A stretch of 64,000 nt of DNA, taken from positions 62,001-126,000 of the forward strand of contig NZ_VIGV01000004.1 in the NCBI RefSeq assembly GCF_007858445.1, written 5' to 3'. Both the position numbers and the translations under genes were made by a program. This stretch comes from Tsukamurella sputi. GTDB lineage: Bacteria; Actinomycetota; Actinomycetes; Mycobacteriales; Mycobacteriaceae. Positions 42,758 to 50,430 of the stretch are shown here, piece by piece (within the stretch, counting starts at the first letter, position 1; each line of letters starts with the position of its first letter). A model generated the notes under the pieces. The model saw only the letters and a program-made list of their open reading frames with translations, was not told the origin of the DNA and did no database searches.

Positions 42758-43291
42758 ATGACCGCCAGTACGACCCCCGAACCCGTCCTGCACGCCGGGT
42801 TCAGCAGTCCCGGCTCCGTCGCCACCCCGTGGTCGGAGGTGGACGCGGTGCTGCGGGACGCGGGCATGTTCTGGTTGAGTACCGTCCGCGCCGACGGGCG
42901 GCCGCACGTGTGCCCGCTGCCCGCCATGTGGTGGGGCGGCGTGCTGTACTTCGTGACCGGGTGGGAGGAGCAGAAGGCGCGCAACCTGGTGCGTGAGCCC
43001 CGCTGCGTGTTGACCACCGGGAACAACGAGTACCTCCACGGCCTGGACGTGACGGTCGAGGGGCGCGCCGAGCGCTGCACCGACCGCGCGGAGCTCGAGG
43101 TCCTCGCGCGCATGTGGGAGACCACGCTGGACTGGCCCTACGACGTCGACGACGAGGGCTTCCGGCATCACACCGCCGGACACGCGCCCAACCCCGACGC
43201 CGCCTCCCTGCCCGTCTTCGGAGTCCGTCCGGCAAAGATCCTGGCCTTCGCCCGCGGCGAGCACTTCGCCCAGACCCGCTTCCGGCCCTGA
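42758..43291 (+). CDS. pyridoxamine 5'-phosphate oxidase family (FMN/F420 split barrel) protein
   Basis: A 177-aa flavin- or F420-binding split-barrel protein. Typical segments are MFWLSTVRADGRPHVCPLPAMWWGG and LVREPRCVLTTGNNEY. Such proteins are often F420- or FMN-dependent reductases of diverse small molecules, not true PdxH enzymes. The ATG at 42758 follows GAGGAG. DUF899 follows 35 bases downstream in the same direction. It is probably induced through the divergent TetR protein. Confidence 0.82.
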   Translation: MTASTTPEPVLHAGFSSPGSVATPWSEVDAVLRDAGMFWLSTVRADGRPHVCPLPAMWWGGVLYFVTGWEEQKARNLVREPRCVLTTGNNEYLHGLDVTVEGRAERCTDRAELEVLARMWETTLDWPYDVDDEGFRHHTAGHAPNPDAASLPVFGVRPAKILAFARGEHFAQTRFRP

Positions 43292-43326
43292 ACGCCGAGA
43301 CATCCACCCCGAGAGAGGAATTCATC

Positions 43327-44013
43327 ATGACCGCAGTACCGCCCGTCGTCGACCGCGAGACCTGGCAGAAGGAGGTGGACGCGCTCCGGATCCGCGAGAA
43401 GGCCGCGACACGCGAGCTGGACGCGATCGCGGCGCAGCGCCGGCGCCTGCCCGCCGTGCAGTTGCCCGAGTACCGCCTCACCGCGGAGGACGGCAGCACC
43501 GTCACTCTCGCGGAGGTCTTCGACGGGCACTCTCAGCTCATCACCTACCACCACATGTGGACCGACGGCAACGAGTGGCAGTGCCCCGGATGCACCGGCG
43601 TCACCGCGCAGTACTCGCGGACCGAGTTCCTCGGGAACTGGGACGCGCGGATGGTGGTGATCACCAACGGCCCGATGGACGAGATCCTGGCCTACAAGAA
43701 GCGCGTCGGGAACGTGATGACCTGGTACTCCTCGGCGGATTCGAGCTTCGGTGCCGACATGGGCGCCGGTCCCGGCGGCGCATTCGCCTACAACACCTTC
43801 GTCCGCGACGGCGACACCGTCTACCACGTGTGGCAGACCGGCAGCCGGGGAGCCGAGCAGCTCTCGTACACCTTCGGCCTGCTCGACGTGCTGCCCTACG
43901 GCCGGCAGGAACAGTGGCAGGACGTGCCCGAGGGCTGGCCGCAGGGTCCCACCTACTCCCGCTGGGCGTCGTCGAAGCAGTTCGCGCAATGGTACGGCGA
44001 GAACGCCTCCTGA
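43327..44013 (+). CDS. DUF899 thioredoxin-like protein
   Basis: A 228-aa DUF899 protein, distantly thioredoxin-fold. The conserved WQCPGCTGVTAQYSR contains a CxxC pair, preceded by LITYHHMWTDG, and the C-terminus has SYTFGLLDVLPYGRQE. The family occurs in stress or detoxification settings with no defined reaction. The ATG at 43327 follows GAGAGG. It probably forms a two-gene unit with the preceding flavin split-barrel gene. Confidence 0.85.
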   Translation: MTAVPPVVDRETWQKEVDALRIREKAATRELDAIAAQRRRLPAVQLPEYRLTAEDGSTVTLAEVFDGHSQLITYHHMWTDGNEWQCPGCTGVTAQYSRTEFLGNWDARMVVITNGPMDEILAYKKRVGNVMTWYSSADSSFGADMGAGPGGAFAYNTFVRDGDTVYHVWQTGSRGAEQLSYTFGLLDVLPYGRQEQWQDVPEGWPQGPTYSRWASSKQFAQWYGENAS

Positions 44014-44065
44014 CCTGCGTGTTCTCCCTCCGGAAAATTCCATTGCCGACGGTGTCGCGCGGGCG

Positions 44066-44071
44066 TAGCGT
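44066..44071 (+). promoter_or_regulatory. -10 box of the micro-ORF unit
   Basis: TAGCGT, with TTGCCG 16 bases upstream (44044-44049) as a possible -35 box. It stands five bases before an ATG, so the transcript should begin at or next to that codon. Confidence 0.5.
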
Positions 44072-44076
44072 CGAAG

Positions 44077-44112
44077 ATGTCAAACGAAAGGAGGTGGTCC
44101 GAGACATGGTGA
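44077..44112 (+). CDS. leaderless micro-ORF 1 (11 aa)
   Basis: It encodes MSNERRWSETW. The ATG lies five bases after a TAGCGT box. Codons 5-8 coincide with an extended Shine-Dalgarno, AAAGGAGGTGGTCC (44087-44100), that serves micro-ORF 2. The stop overlaps the start of micro-ORF 2 (ATGGTGA). Translating this ORF would bring a ribosome across the strong ribosome site of the next. Its size makes a coding call tentative; it is reported for its arrangement. Confidence 0.4.
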   Translation: MSNERRWSETW

Positions 44113-44144
44113 ATTTCAGGACTGAGGAGGTGGCCGCCGCCTGA
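44106..44144 (+). CDS. micro-ORF 2 (12 aa) with an extended Shine-Dalgarno
   Basis: It encodes MVNFRTEEVAAA. The ribosome site AAAGGAGGTGGTCC is complementary to nearly the whole 3' end of 16S rRNA (one mismatch to AAAGGAGGTGATCC), the strongest seen in the window. The ORF itself contains a second copy, AGGAGGTGGCC. It is followed by two hairpins and no plus-strand gene, so it forms a stand-alone unit of about 140 bases. I do not recognise the peptide. It could be a regulatory peptide, a ribosome-titrating RNA or an attenuator. Confidence 0.45.
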   Translation: MVNFRTEEVAAA

Positions 44145-44160
44145 CGGCGGTCGCCCACCT
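44128..44160 (+). promoter_or_regulatory. alternative hairpin in the micro-ORF unit
   Basis: AGGTGG (44128-44133) can pair with CCACCT (44155-44160) around an inner CCGCCG/CGGCGG stem. The same CCACCT could instead pair with AGGTGG of the first ribosome site (44092-44097). Two exclusive folds are therefore possible. Confidence 0.45.
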
Positions 44161-44169
44161 GGAATGACG

Positions 44170-44211
44170 GAGCCCCCTCCGGCGCGTGATGTCCACGCCC
44201 TGAGGGGGCTC
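44170..44211. terminator. terminator of the micro-ORF unit and nitrobindin-like gene
   Basis: GAGCCCCCTC (44170-44179) pairs with GAGGGGGCTC (44202-44211), extended inside by GGCG/CGCC. It lies between a plus-strand unit and a convergent minus-strand gene and can serve both. Confidence 0.75.
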
Positions 44212-44227
44212 TCGTCGGTTCCGGGCG

Positions 44228-44881
44228 CTAGCCGGCGTAGCGGTTCAGCTTGGCGCTGAGGCGGGGGATGAGCTCGCCGTCTGCGTCGACGCGCTCCTCG
44301 ACGTAGGCGAGAGCGCCGCCCTGTTCGACCAGGCCGTACAGACGCTTCGCGGCGCCGGCCAAGGGGGAGGTCTTGGAGCGGATCACCACGTCGGCCTCGA
44401 GCTCCCACGCGGTCTGGGAGACGGGCTTGCCGTAGTACAGCTCGACGATGCCGCTGGCGTGGGTGACGACGAACTCGATCTCGTCGTCCTCGCCGATACG
44501 CCAGAATCCGGCCTCACGCAGGTCGGGCTCGGAGAACTCGCCCTTGTCGTCGAGCTTCCACGACCGTGCTTCCCAGGAGAGGAAGTTCTGGCCGTCGTGG
44601 CTCACGACGATCTGCTGCCCGAAGTGGTAATCACCGGACTCGTCGTGCCCCTCGCCCTCGCCGCGCCACACGCCGACGAGGGGGAGCAGGCCGAGCAGGC
44701 CGGAGTGCAGATCCGGACCCTGCCGCAGGTTCGCCGTGTCGTCGGCGAGCGGCAGTCCGGGGAGGTTCGAGATGTTGCGCGACGAGGTGGTCTCGGCGCG
44801 CTCGATCGCCGCGTCCAGGGCCTCCTGGCCGGTGCCGGCGGATGCGGCGGTCTCGGACGCCGGCGTGGCCTCGTCGCTCAC
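44228..44881 (-). CDS. nitrobindin-like FABP-fold protein (Rv0813c-like)
   Basis: A 217-aa beta-barrel of the nitrobindin/THAP4 family. The motif GVWRGEGEG, the [12 protein letters not shown] strand, and a C-terminal [14 protein letters not shown] are typical. In haem-binding nitrobindins the C-terminal motif carries the proximal His (PHLSA-like); here the position reads Arg, so haem iron is probably not ligated. This agrees with the 'ferric nitrobindin-like' subgroup to which I recall Rv0813c belongs. The start is GTG at 44881. It is 6 bases downstream of a 32-aa membrane protein and likely co-transcribed with it. Confidence 0.86.
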   Translation of the reverse strand: MSDEATPASETAASAGTGQEALDAAIERAETTSSRNISNLPGLPLADDTANLRQGPDLHSGLLGLLPLVGVWRGEGEGHDESGDYHFGQQIVVSHDGQNFLSWEARSWKLDDKGEFSEPDLREAGFWRIGEDDEIEFVVTHASGIVELYYGKPVSQTAWELEADVVIRSKTSPLAGAAKRLYGLVEQGGALAYVEERVDADGELIPRLSAKLNRYAG

Positions 44882-44887
44882 CGTGGG

Positions 44888-44986
44888 TTACTGCCCGTCG
44901 GTGAGGACGCGGTACATCACGAAGATCGCGAACGCGAAGATCGCGACCGACGCCACCGCCATGAGGATCTCGAAGAAGATGACCAT
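44888..44986 (-). CDS. 32-aa single-helix membrane protein
   Basis: A tiny ORF, MVIFFEILMAVASVAIFAFA at its N-terminus, then IFVMYRVLTDGQ. It would form one transmembrane helix with a short cytoplasmic tail. A TAGTAT -10 box (44999-44994, minus strand) stands seven bases before the ATG, so its mRNA is probably leaderless. It lies directly upstream of the nitrobindin-like gene. Amino-acid composition is clearly membrane-like and codon use is like that of its neighbours. No relative is recognised. Confidence 0.6.
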   Translation of the reverse strand: MVIFFEILMAVASVAIFAFAIFVMYRVLTDGQ

Positions 44987-44993
44987 GGCCTCG

Positions 44994-44999
44994 ATACTA
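44994..44999 (-). promoter_or_regulatory. -10 box for the 32-aa membrane protein
   Basis: TAGTAT on the minus strand, seven bases before the ATG at 44986. Confidence 0.45.
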
Positions 45000-46016
45000 A
45001 CCCCCGGCTCGTGGGCGCTCGCAACCGCACGAGTCCCGATGGTGGAAGGCTGTGGGCAATCTCTCGACGCGCCGCGGACCGTCGAATCCCGCGATCCGTT
45101 CGACGAGGAGATCGACGGATCGCCTGCCGATGGCCTCGACGTTCTGCGCCGCGGCGGTGAGTCCCGGCGAGAACAGGTCGGACCACTCGAAATCGTCGTA
45201 CGCGACGAGGGCGACGTCGTCGGGAACGCGCAGGTCCAGATCCCGCAGGGCGCGCATGGCGCCGACCGTCATCTCGTTGTTGAGCACCACGAGTCCGGTG
45301 GGGCGCGGTGCCCGGCCGCGGAACATGGCCAGTGTCTGGACGTGCGCCTCGTCGGCGCGGGAGTCGCCGCACCGCACGTGGCGGGGCGCGGCGCGCAGCC
45401 CGGCCGCGGCCATCGCCCGTGCGAAGCCCTCGACCCGTTCCTCGGTGGACTGGATGCCGGGGCGGCCGGTGAGGGCGCCGATGTGCCGGTGGCCGAGCTC
45501 GGCGAGGTGCGCGGTGAGGCGCTCCACCGGCTCGGCGCCCTCGGAGGCCACCTGGTCGACGTCCGCGGTCGAGAGGCGGTCGATGAGGACGACGGGGGTC
45601 CCCGTGGCGGCGATGGCGGGTAGCGCCCGCCGCTCCGAGCCGGGTGCCGGCGCGATGATCAGGCCGTCGACGCGGCGATCGAGCAGCGAGCCGACGAGCC
45701 GGTGCTCGATCTCGGTGTCGTCGTGCGAATCGCCCATCATCAGCGTGTACCCGAGCTCGCTGGCGCGCGATTCGATCGCCCGCATGAGCGGGCCGAAATA
45801 GGGGTTGCGCCCGGCGGCGATGCTCAGGGCCAGGACGCCGGACCGGGACGTGGCGAGCGCGGCGGCCAGGGCGTTGCGCCGGTATCCGGTGGCCTCGATC
45901 GCGGCGAGCACGGCGTCCCGGGTGCGGGGATCGACGCGCCGCGTCTCGTTGATCACGTGGGAGACGGTGCTGATCGACACGCCCGCGGCGGCGGCGACAT
46001 CGGCCATGTTTCCCAT
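44997..46016 (-). CDS. LacI family regulator of the sugar ABC operon
   Basis: A 339-aa LacI-type repressor with helix-turn-helix MADVAAAAGVSISTVSHVIN, hinge region, and a sugar-binding domain (VLALSIAAGRNPYFGPLMRAI). It has the C-terminal CGC seen in some relatives (DSCGCERPR). The start is probably ATG 46016; ATG 46007 (MADV) is an alternative. It is divergent from the sugar importer genes; two GCAA-type dyads with central CG lie between (46047-46073). It likely represses the importer-kinase operon until the sugar or its phosphate binds. Confidence 0.9.
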   Translation of the reverse strand: MGNMADVAAAAGVSISTVSHVINETRRVDPRTRDAVLAAIEATGYRRNALAAALATSRSGVLALSIAAGRNPYFGPLMRAIESRASELGYTLMMGDSHDDTEIEHRLVGSLLDRRVDGLIIAPAPGSERRALPAIAATGTPVVLIDRLSTADVDQVASEGAEPVERLTAHLAELGHRHIGALTGRPGIQSTEERVEGFARAMAAAGLRAAPRHVRCGDSRADEAHVQTLAMFRGRAPRPTGLVVLNNEMTVGAMRALRDLDLRVPDDVALVAYDDFEWSDLFSPGLTAAAQNVEAIGRRSVDLLVERIAGFDGPRRVERLPTAFHHRDSCGCERPRAGG

Positions 46017-46046
46017 CCATTCAGTCTGCCCGGCGCCGAAACGGAC

Positions 46047-46073
46047 GCGCAAGCGTTTGCGCAAACCCTTGCG
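46047..46073. promoter_or_regulatory. LacI operators of the sugar operon
   Basis: GCGCAAGCGTTTGCGC (46047-46062) is a near-perfect dyad with a central CG. A second, CGCAA-ACCC-TTGCG (46060-46073), overlaps it. They lie 20-46 bases before a likely TACCGT -10 box (46093-46098) of the importer operon. Confidence 0.75.
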
Positions 46074-46148
46074 GGGATTTCAGCAGCGGGTATACCGTCG
46101 CATCCACGCGGAGTCGTGTGACCCACAACACAGTCGAACGGAGTCCTC

Positions 46149-47147
46149 ATGTCGAATCGGAAGAGCCTGCGCATCGCGGCGATGTGCTGCGCCCTCACGG
46201 TCAGTTTCGCCTCGGTGGCCGCCTGCAACCGCGACGGCGGCTCGTCGAGCGGCGTCAAGGTCGGCCTGATCACGAAGACCGACACCAACCCCTTCTTCGT
46301 GAAGATCCGCGAGGCCGCGAAGAAGGAGGCGGACAGCAAGGGGGCGAACCTCGTCGCGCTCGCGGGCAAGTTCGACGGGGACAACGAGGGTCAGGTCGCC
46401 GCGATCGAGAACCTGGTCAGCCAGGGCGTCAAGGGCATCCTCATCACGCCGAACTCGTCCACCGGCATCCTCGCCGCCATCAAGAAGGCCCGCGATGCGG
46501 GCGTCGTGGTCATCGCCCTCGACACCGCCACCGACCCCGAGAGCGCCGTCGACGCGACCTTCGCCACGGACAACAAGGAGGCCGGCCGCCTGCAGGGCGC
46601 GTGGGTCAAGGGAGCACTGGCGGGTAAGCCGGCCAAGCTGCTCATGCTCGACGGGACCGCGGGCAGCACCGTCTCGGAGTTCCGGCACCAGGGCTTCCTC
46701 GAGGGCATCGGCCTCACCGAGACCAGCCCCGAGGTGGCGGGCAAGGAGAACACGAACGGCGACCAGACCAAGGCGCAGACCGCGATGGAGAACCTGCTCC
46801 AGCGCGTCCCGGATGCCAACGCGCTGTACACGATCAACGAGCCCGCGGCGGCCGGTGGGCACGAGGCCGCGAAGAAGGCGGGCAAGGCCGCCCAGGTGGT
46901 GATCGGCTCCGTCGACGGCAGTTGCACGGGCGTGCGGAACGTCAAGGCCGGGATCATCGGCGCCACCGTCCTGCAGTTCCCCGCGAAGATGGCCGAGCAG
47001 GGCGTCGACGCGGTGGTCGCCTTCGCCAAGGACGGCACCAAGCCCACCGGGTTCAACAACACCGGCTCGCAGCTCGTGACCGACAAGCCCGTCGCCGGCG
47101 TCCCGTCGAAGGACACCGCCTGGGGCGAGCAGAACTGCTGGGGCTGA
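46149..47147 (+). CDS. sugar ABC transporter substrate-binding lipoprotein
   Basis: A 332-aa lipoprotein: signal peptide with lipobox VAAC (Cys at ~26), then a type I periplasmic-binding fold (VGLITKTDTNPFFVKIREAAKK; LVSQGVKGILITPNSS). It resembles FrcB/RbsB-type binding proteins for fructose, ribose or related sugars. The ATG at 46149 follows GGAG. First gene of an operon with permease, ATPase and two kinases. The PfkB-type kinase favours a ketose or pentose, but the sugar is not determined. Confidence 0.9.
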   Translation: MSNRKSLRIAAMCCALTVSFASVAACNRDGGSSSGVKVGLITKTDTNPFFVKIREAAKKEADSKGANLVALAGKFDGDNEGQVAAIENLVSQGVKGILITPNSSTGILAAIKKARDAGVVVIALDTATDPESAVDATFATDNKEAGRLQGAWVKGALAGKPAKLLMLDGTAGSTVSEFRHQGFLEGIGLTETSPEVAGKENTNGDQTKAQTAMENLLQRVPDANALYTINEPAAAGGHEAAKKAGKAAQVVIGSVDGSCTGVRNVKAGIIGATVLQFPAKMAEQGVDAVVAFAKDGTKPTGFNNTGSQLVTDKPVAGVPSKDTAWGEQNCWG

Positions 47148-47148
47148 C

Positions 47149-48102
47149 GTGTCGGCACTGACCTTCCAGCGGCTGCTCCGGGAGCCGCTCGCGGGCCCGC
47201 TCGCCGCGCTCGTGGTGGCGTGCGTCGTCTTCTTCATCCTCACGCCGCAGTTCGCGACGGGCTACAACATCTCGCTGATCCTGCAGCAGTCCATGGTGAT
47301 CGGGATCCTGGCCGTCGCGCAGTCGCTGATCATCCTCACCGCGGGCATCGACCTCTCGATCGGCGCGACGTGCGTGCTCGGCACCGTCGTCCTGGCCAAG
47401 GTCGCGGGGACGGACCCGGTCCTCGCGATGGTGGTGGCACTGGGTGTCTGCGTGCTCATCGGTGCGATCAACGGCGCGCTCGTGACGATGCTCAAGCTGC
47501 CGCCGTTCATCGTGACGCTCGGCATGTTCACCATCGTCGCGGCGGCCACGCAGCTCTACGCAGGATCGCAGACCTACCGCGTGGCCGACGGTCCGCTGAC
47601 GGCCCTGGGCACGGGTTTCACGGTCTTCGGGTTCCCGCTCACGCTGGGCCTGCTGGTCCTGCTCGTCGTGTACGCCGTGGCCTGGTACGTGCTCAACCGC
47701 ACGGCCACCGGCCGGCACGTCTACGCCGTCGGCGGCAATCCGGTCTCGGCGTCGCTGGCCGGTATCAAGACCTCGAAGACGATCTTCGGCGTCTACCTCG
47801 CCTCGGGCGTCATCGCCATGATCGCGGCGTGGGCGGCCATCGGCCGCATCCCCACGGCCGACCCGAACGCCTTCCAGACCGCGAACCTCGACACCATCAC
47901 CGCGGTGGTCATCGGCGGCACCAGCCTGTTCGGCGGCAGGGGCTCGGTGCTCGGGACTCTCGTCGGCGCGCTCATCGTGGGCGTCCTGCGCAACGGCCTC
48001 ACCCTGGTGGGGATCGACAACCTGTACCAGAACATCGCGACGGGCATCCTCGTGATCGCCGCCGTCGCGCTGGACCAGATCTCGCGCAGGAGGCTGCAAT
48101 GA
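47149..48102 (+). CDS. sugar ABC transporter permease (RbsC/FrcC type)
   Basis: A 317-aa membrane subunit with about 10 helices. Marks are SLIILTAGIDLSIG and the cytoplasmic contact loop VYAVGGNPVSASLAGIK, followed near the C-terminus by GGTSLFGGRGSVLGTLVGAL. The start is GTG at 47149, two bases after the preceding stop. Its stop overlaps the ATPase start (ATGA). Confidence 0.92.
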   Translation: MSALTFQRLLREPLAGPLAALVVACVVFFILTPQFATGYNISLILQQSMVIGILAVAQSLIILTAGIDLSIGATCVLGTVVLAKVAGTDPVLAMVVALGVCVLIGAINGALVTMLKLPPFIVTLGMFTIVAAATQLYAGSQTYRVADGPLTALGTGFTVFGFPLTLGLLVLLVVYAVAWYVLNRTATGRHVYAVGGNPVSASLAGIKTSKTIFGVYLASGVIAMIAAWAAIGRIPTADPNAFQTANLDTITAVVIGGTSLFGGRGSVLGTLVGALIVGVLRNGLTLVGIDNLYQNIATGILVIAAVALDQISRRRLQ

Positions 48103-48893
48103 CCACCGTCGAACGCACGCCGGTCCTGCAGGCCCGCGGCCTGGTGAAGAACTACGGGCAGGTGCGGGCCATCGCCGGGGCCGATTTCGAGCTGCGCGCG
48201 GGCGAGGTACTGGCGGTGATCGGCGACAACGGCGCCGGCAAGTCCAGCCTGATCAAGGCCCTCTCGGGTGCGCTGGTCCCGAACGAGGGTGAGATCCTGC
48301 TCGACGGCGCACCGGTCCACTTCCGCAGCACGCTGGACGCCCGCAACGCCGGCATCGAGACCGTCTACCAGGATCTCGCCGTGATCCCCGCCCTGGACAT
48401 CGCGGCCAACGTCTACCTGGGACGGGAGCTGCGCAAGCCGGGGATCCTCGGCTCGGTGTTCCGCCAGCTGGACCGGAAAGCCATGCGCGACGCGGCCGCC
48501 GGCCACCTCGCGGAGCTCAAGATCGGCATCACGTCCCCGACGCAGGCCGTCGAGACCCTGTCCGGTGGCCAGCGGCAAGGGGTCGCGGTGGTCCGCGCGG
48601 CCGCGTTCGGCAAGAAGGTCATCATCATGGACGAGCCGACCGCCGCGCTGGGCGTGCGGGAGTCCGGCCAGGTGATCGACCTCATCCGGCAGATCCGCGA
48701 CCGCGGCACGCCCGTGATCCTGATCAGCCACGACATGCCACACGTCTTCGAGGTGGCGGACCGCATCCACGTGCACCGGCTCGGCCGCCGCGCGGCCGTC
48801 GTGGATCCGAAGCAACGGTCGATGGCGGAGGTGGTCGCGCTGATGACGGGAGCCCTGGAGCCGACGGCCGAGGAGGCGGCGGGTGGCCCCTAG
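48099..48893 (+). CDS. sugar ABC transporter ATP-binding protein (FrcA type)
   Basis: A 264-aa ATPase with a single nucleotide-binding domain, as in FrcA, unlike the double RbsA. Walker A GDNGAGKSSLIKALSG, signature LSGGQRQGVAVVRAA and Walker B VIIMDEPTAAL are intact. The ATG at 48099 overlaps the permease stop by four bases. The last 11 bases overlap the kinase gene. It powers import by the neighbouring permease. Confidence 0.93.
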   Translation: MTTVERTPVLQARGLVKNYGQVRAIAGADFELRAGEVLAVIGDNGAGKSSLIKALSGALVPNEGEILLDGAPVHFRSTLDARNAGIETVYQDLAVIPALDIAANVYLGRELRKPGILGSVFRQLDRKAMRDAAAGHLAELKIGITSPTQAVETLSGGQRQGVAVVRAAAFGKKVIIMDEPTAALGVRESGQVIDLIRQIRDRGTPVILISHDMPHVFEVADRIHVHRLGRRAAVVDPKQRSMAEVVALMTGALEPTAEEAAGGP

Positions 48894-49716
48894 CGCGGAT
48901 AGCCCGCGGGGCCTGTTCGTCGGGCTCGCCACCGTCGACGTGATCTCCCGCGTCGAGGAGGTGCCGCCCCGCAACGGCAAGGTGACCGCCGTGCGGCAGG
49001 ACCTCGCCGGGGGAGGACCCGCGCTCAACGCCGCCGCGGTCTTCGCCGCGCTCGGCGGGCGTGCCGTGCTCGCCGCGCCGGTGGGCGACGGTGCCCTCGG
49101 CCGCCTCGTGCACGAGGACCTCGTCGCGTGCGGGGTCGAGCTCGTCGACCTCGCGCAGCCCGGGTTCGCGCCGCCCGTCTCCGCCGTCACGGTCCACGCC
49201 CCGTCGGGCGACCGGCAGGTGGTCTCGTTCGACGGTTCGGGGTACCCCGACGCCGTCCCGCCGCTCCACGCGGAGGGCTTCGACGTGGCGCTCCTCGACG
49301 GACACGGGCCGTCCGCAGCGCGGTCGGCGCTCCGCAGCGCTTCGGCGGCGGGCGTGCCCGTGATCCTGGACGCCGGACGGTGGCGGCCCGTCTTCGCCGA
49401 CCTCCTCCCGCGGGCGGCGCACGCCGTCTGCTCCGCGGACTTCGCGCTGCCGGAGGATGTTCCGCTGCCGCCGGTCTTCGCCGTGACCGACGGCGCCCGG
49501 CCCATCCGCTATCGCGATCACGGGAACGAGGGCACCGTCGAGGTCCCGGCCGTTGCGGTGGTCGATACGCTCGGTGCCGGCGACGTGCTGCACGGCGCGT
49601 ACGCCTTCGCGATCGCGCGCGGAGACGCGGTCGCCGATGCACTGCGCTTCTCGGCGGAACACGCGTCCGCGAAGTGCCGGTATCCGGGGGTGAGGGCGTG
49701 GCTGGAGACGCTGTGA
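48883..49716 (+). CDS. PfkB-family carbohydrate kinase
   Basis: A 277-aa ribokinase/fructokinase-like enzyme. The PfkB signature with catalytic Asp is VDTLGAGDVLHGAYAFA, and the N-terminal GGGPALNAAAVFAALGG binds the sugar. It should phosphorylate the imported sugar. The start is GTG at 48883, inside the ATPase gene. Its stop overlaps the next kinase (GTGA). At 277 aa it is slightly short for the family (about 300). Confidence 0.88.
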   Translation: MAPSADSPRGLFVGLATVDVISRVEEVPPRNGKVTAVRQDLAGGGPALNAAAVFAALGGRAVLAAPVGDGALGRLVHEDLVACGVELVDLAQPGFAPPVSAVTVHAPSGDRQVVSFDGSGYPDAVPPLHAEGFDVALLDGHGPSAARSALRSASAAGVPVILDAGRWRPVFADLLPRAAHAVCSADFALPEDVPLPPVFAVTDGARPIRYRDHGNEGTVEVPAVAVVDTLGAGDVLHGAYAFAIARGDAVADALRFSAEHASAKCRYPGVRAWLETL

Positions 49717-50321
49717 GCAACGAGCTGCTCGCTCGCGCACGGGAACTGGTGGATCGCCCGGGGCGGGCGATGCTGGGGATCGCGGGGGCGCCCGCGTCGG
49801 GTAAGTCGACGCTCGCGGAGCGGCTCGTCGCCGCCCTCGGGGACGACGCGGTGCTGGTACCGATGGACGGCTTCCACCTCGACGACGCCGTGCTGCGCCG
49901 GCACGGGAGCTGGGAGCGTAAGGGCGCCATCGACACCTTCGACGACGCCGGCTACGCGGAGCTGCTGCACCGGCTGCGCGAGGGCTCCGGCACCGTCTAC
50001 GCCCCGAGGTTCGATCGCGGGCTCGAGGCGTCGATCGGCGGCGCCATCGAGGTGCGGCCGGACGTGCCGCTGGTGGTCACCGAGGGCAACTACCTGCTCG
50101 CGGACGCCGGGGCGTGGCCGCGCGCCCGCGCGGCGCTCGACGAGGTGTGGTTCCTGCGCATCGATCCCGCGCTGCGGCGCGAACGGCTCATCGCGCGGCA
50201 CATGCGGTTCGGCCGTAGTCCGGAGGAGGCCCGCGCGCGGGCCGACGGCACCGACGAGACGAACGCCCGCCTCATCGATGCGACGGTGGTCCGCGCCGAC
50301 CGGATCGTGCACGGGGACTAG
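49713..50321 (+). CDS. uridine kinase/phosphoribulokinase-like P-loop kinase
   Basis: A 202-aa nucleoside/sugar kinase-like protein. Walker A is GAPASGKST, followed by PMDGFHLDD and VVTEGNYLL, as in the nucleoside/nucleotide kinase family related to uridine kinase and pantothenate kinase. In sugar operons such kinases may phosphorylate a sugar or sugar phosphate a second time. The start is GTG at 49713, overlapping the PfkB stop by four bases. Having two kinases of different folds in one importer operon is the point of interest. Confidence 0.82.
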   Translation: MSNELLARARELVDRPGRAMLGIAGAPASGKSTLAERLVAALGDDAVLVPMDGFHLDDAVLRRHGSWERKGAIDTFDDAGYAELLHRLREGSGTVYAPRFDRGLEASIGGAIEVRPDVPLVVTEGNYLLADAGAWPRARAALDEVWFLRIDPALRRERLIARHMRFGRSPEEARARADGTDETNARLIDATVVRADRIVHGD

Positions 50322-50418
50322 CTGTAGCCGGCTGCAGCTTCGACTGCTGATGACCGTCCCACCCGTCGCAGCGTTCGATTCGACGTTGCGATCGCGAAAA
50401 CTTGTCGGTGGGGCGGCG

Positions 50419-50424
50419 TAGCGT
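50419..50424 (+). promoter_or_regulatory. -10 box for leaderless DUF222/HNH gene
   Basis: TAGCGT ends six bases before the ATG at 50431. Confidence 0.4.
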
Positions 50425-50430
50425 TCGGGT

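Noticed and set aside
44014-44227. 6C RNA or other known actinobacterial small RNA
   Set aside because: The hairpin loops do not carry the C-rich loops of 6C RNA. I could not match the unit to a named family.
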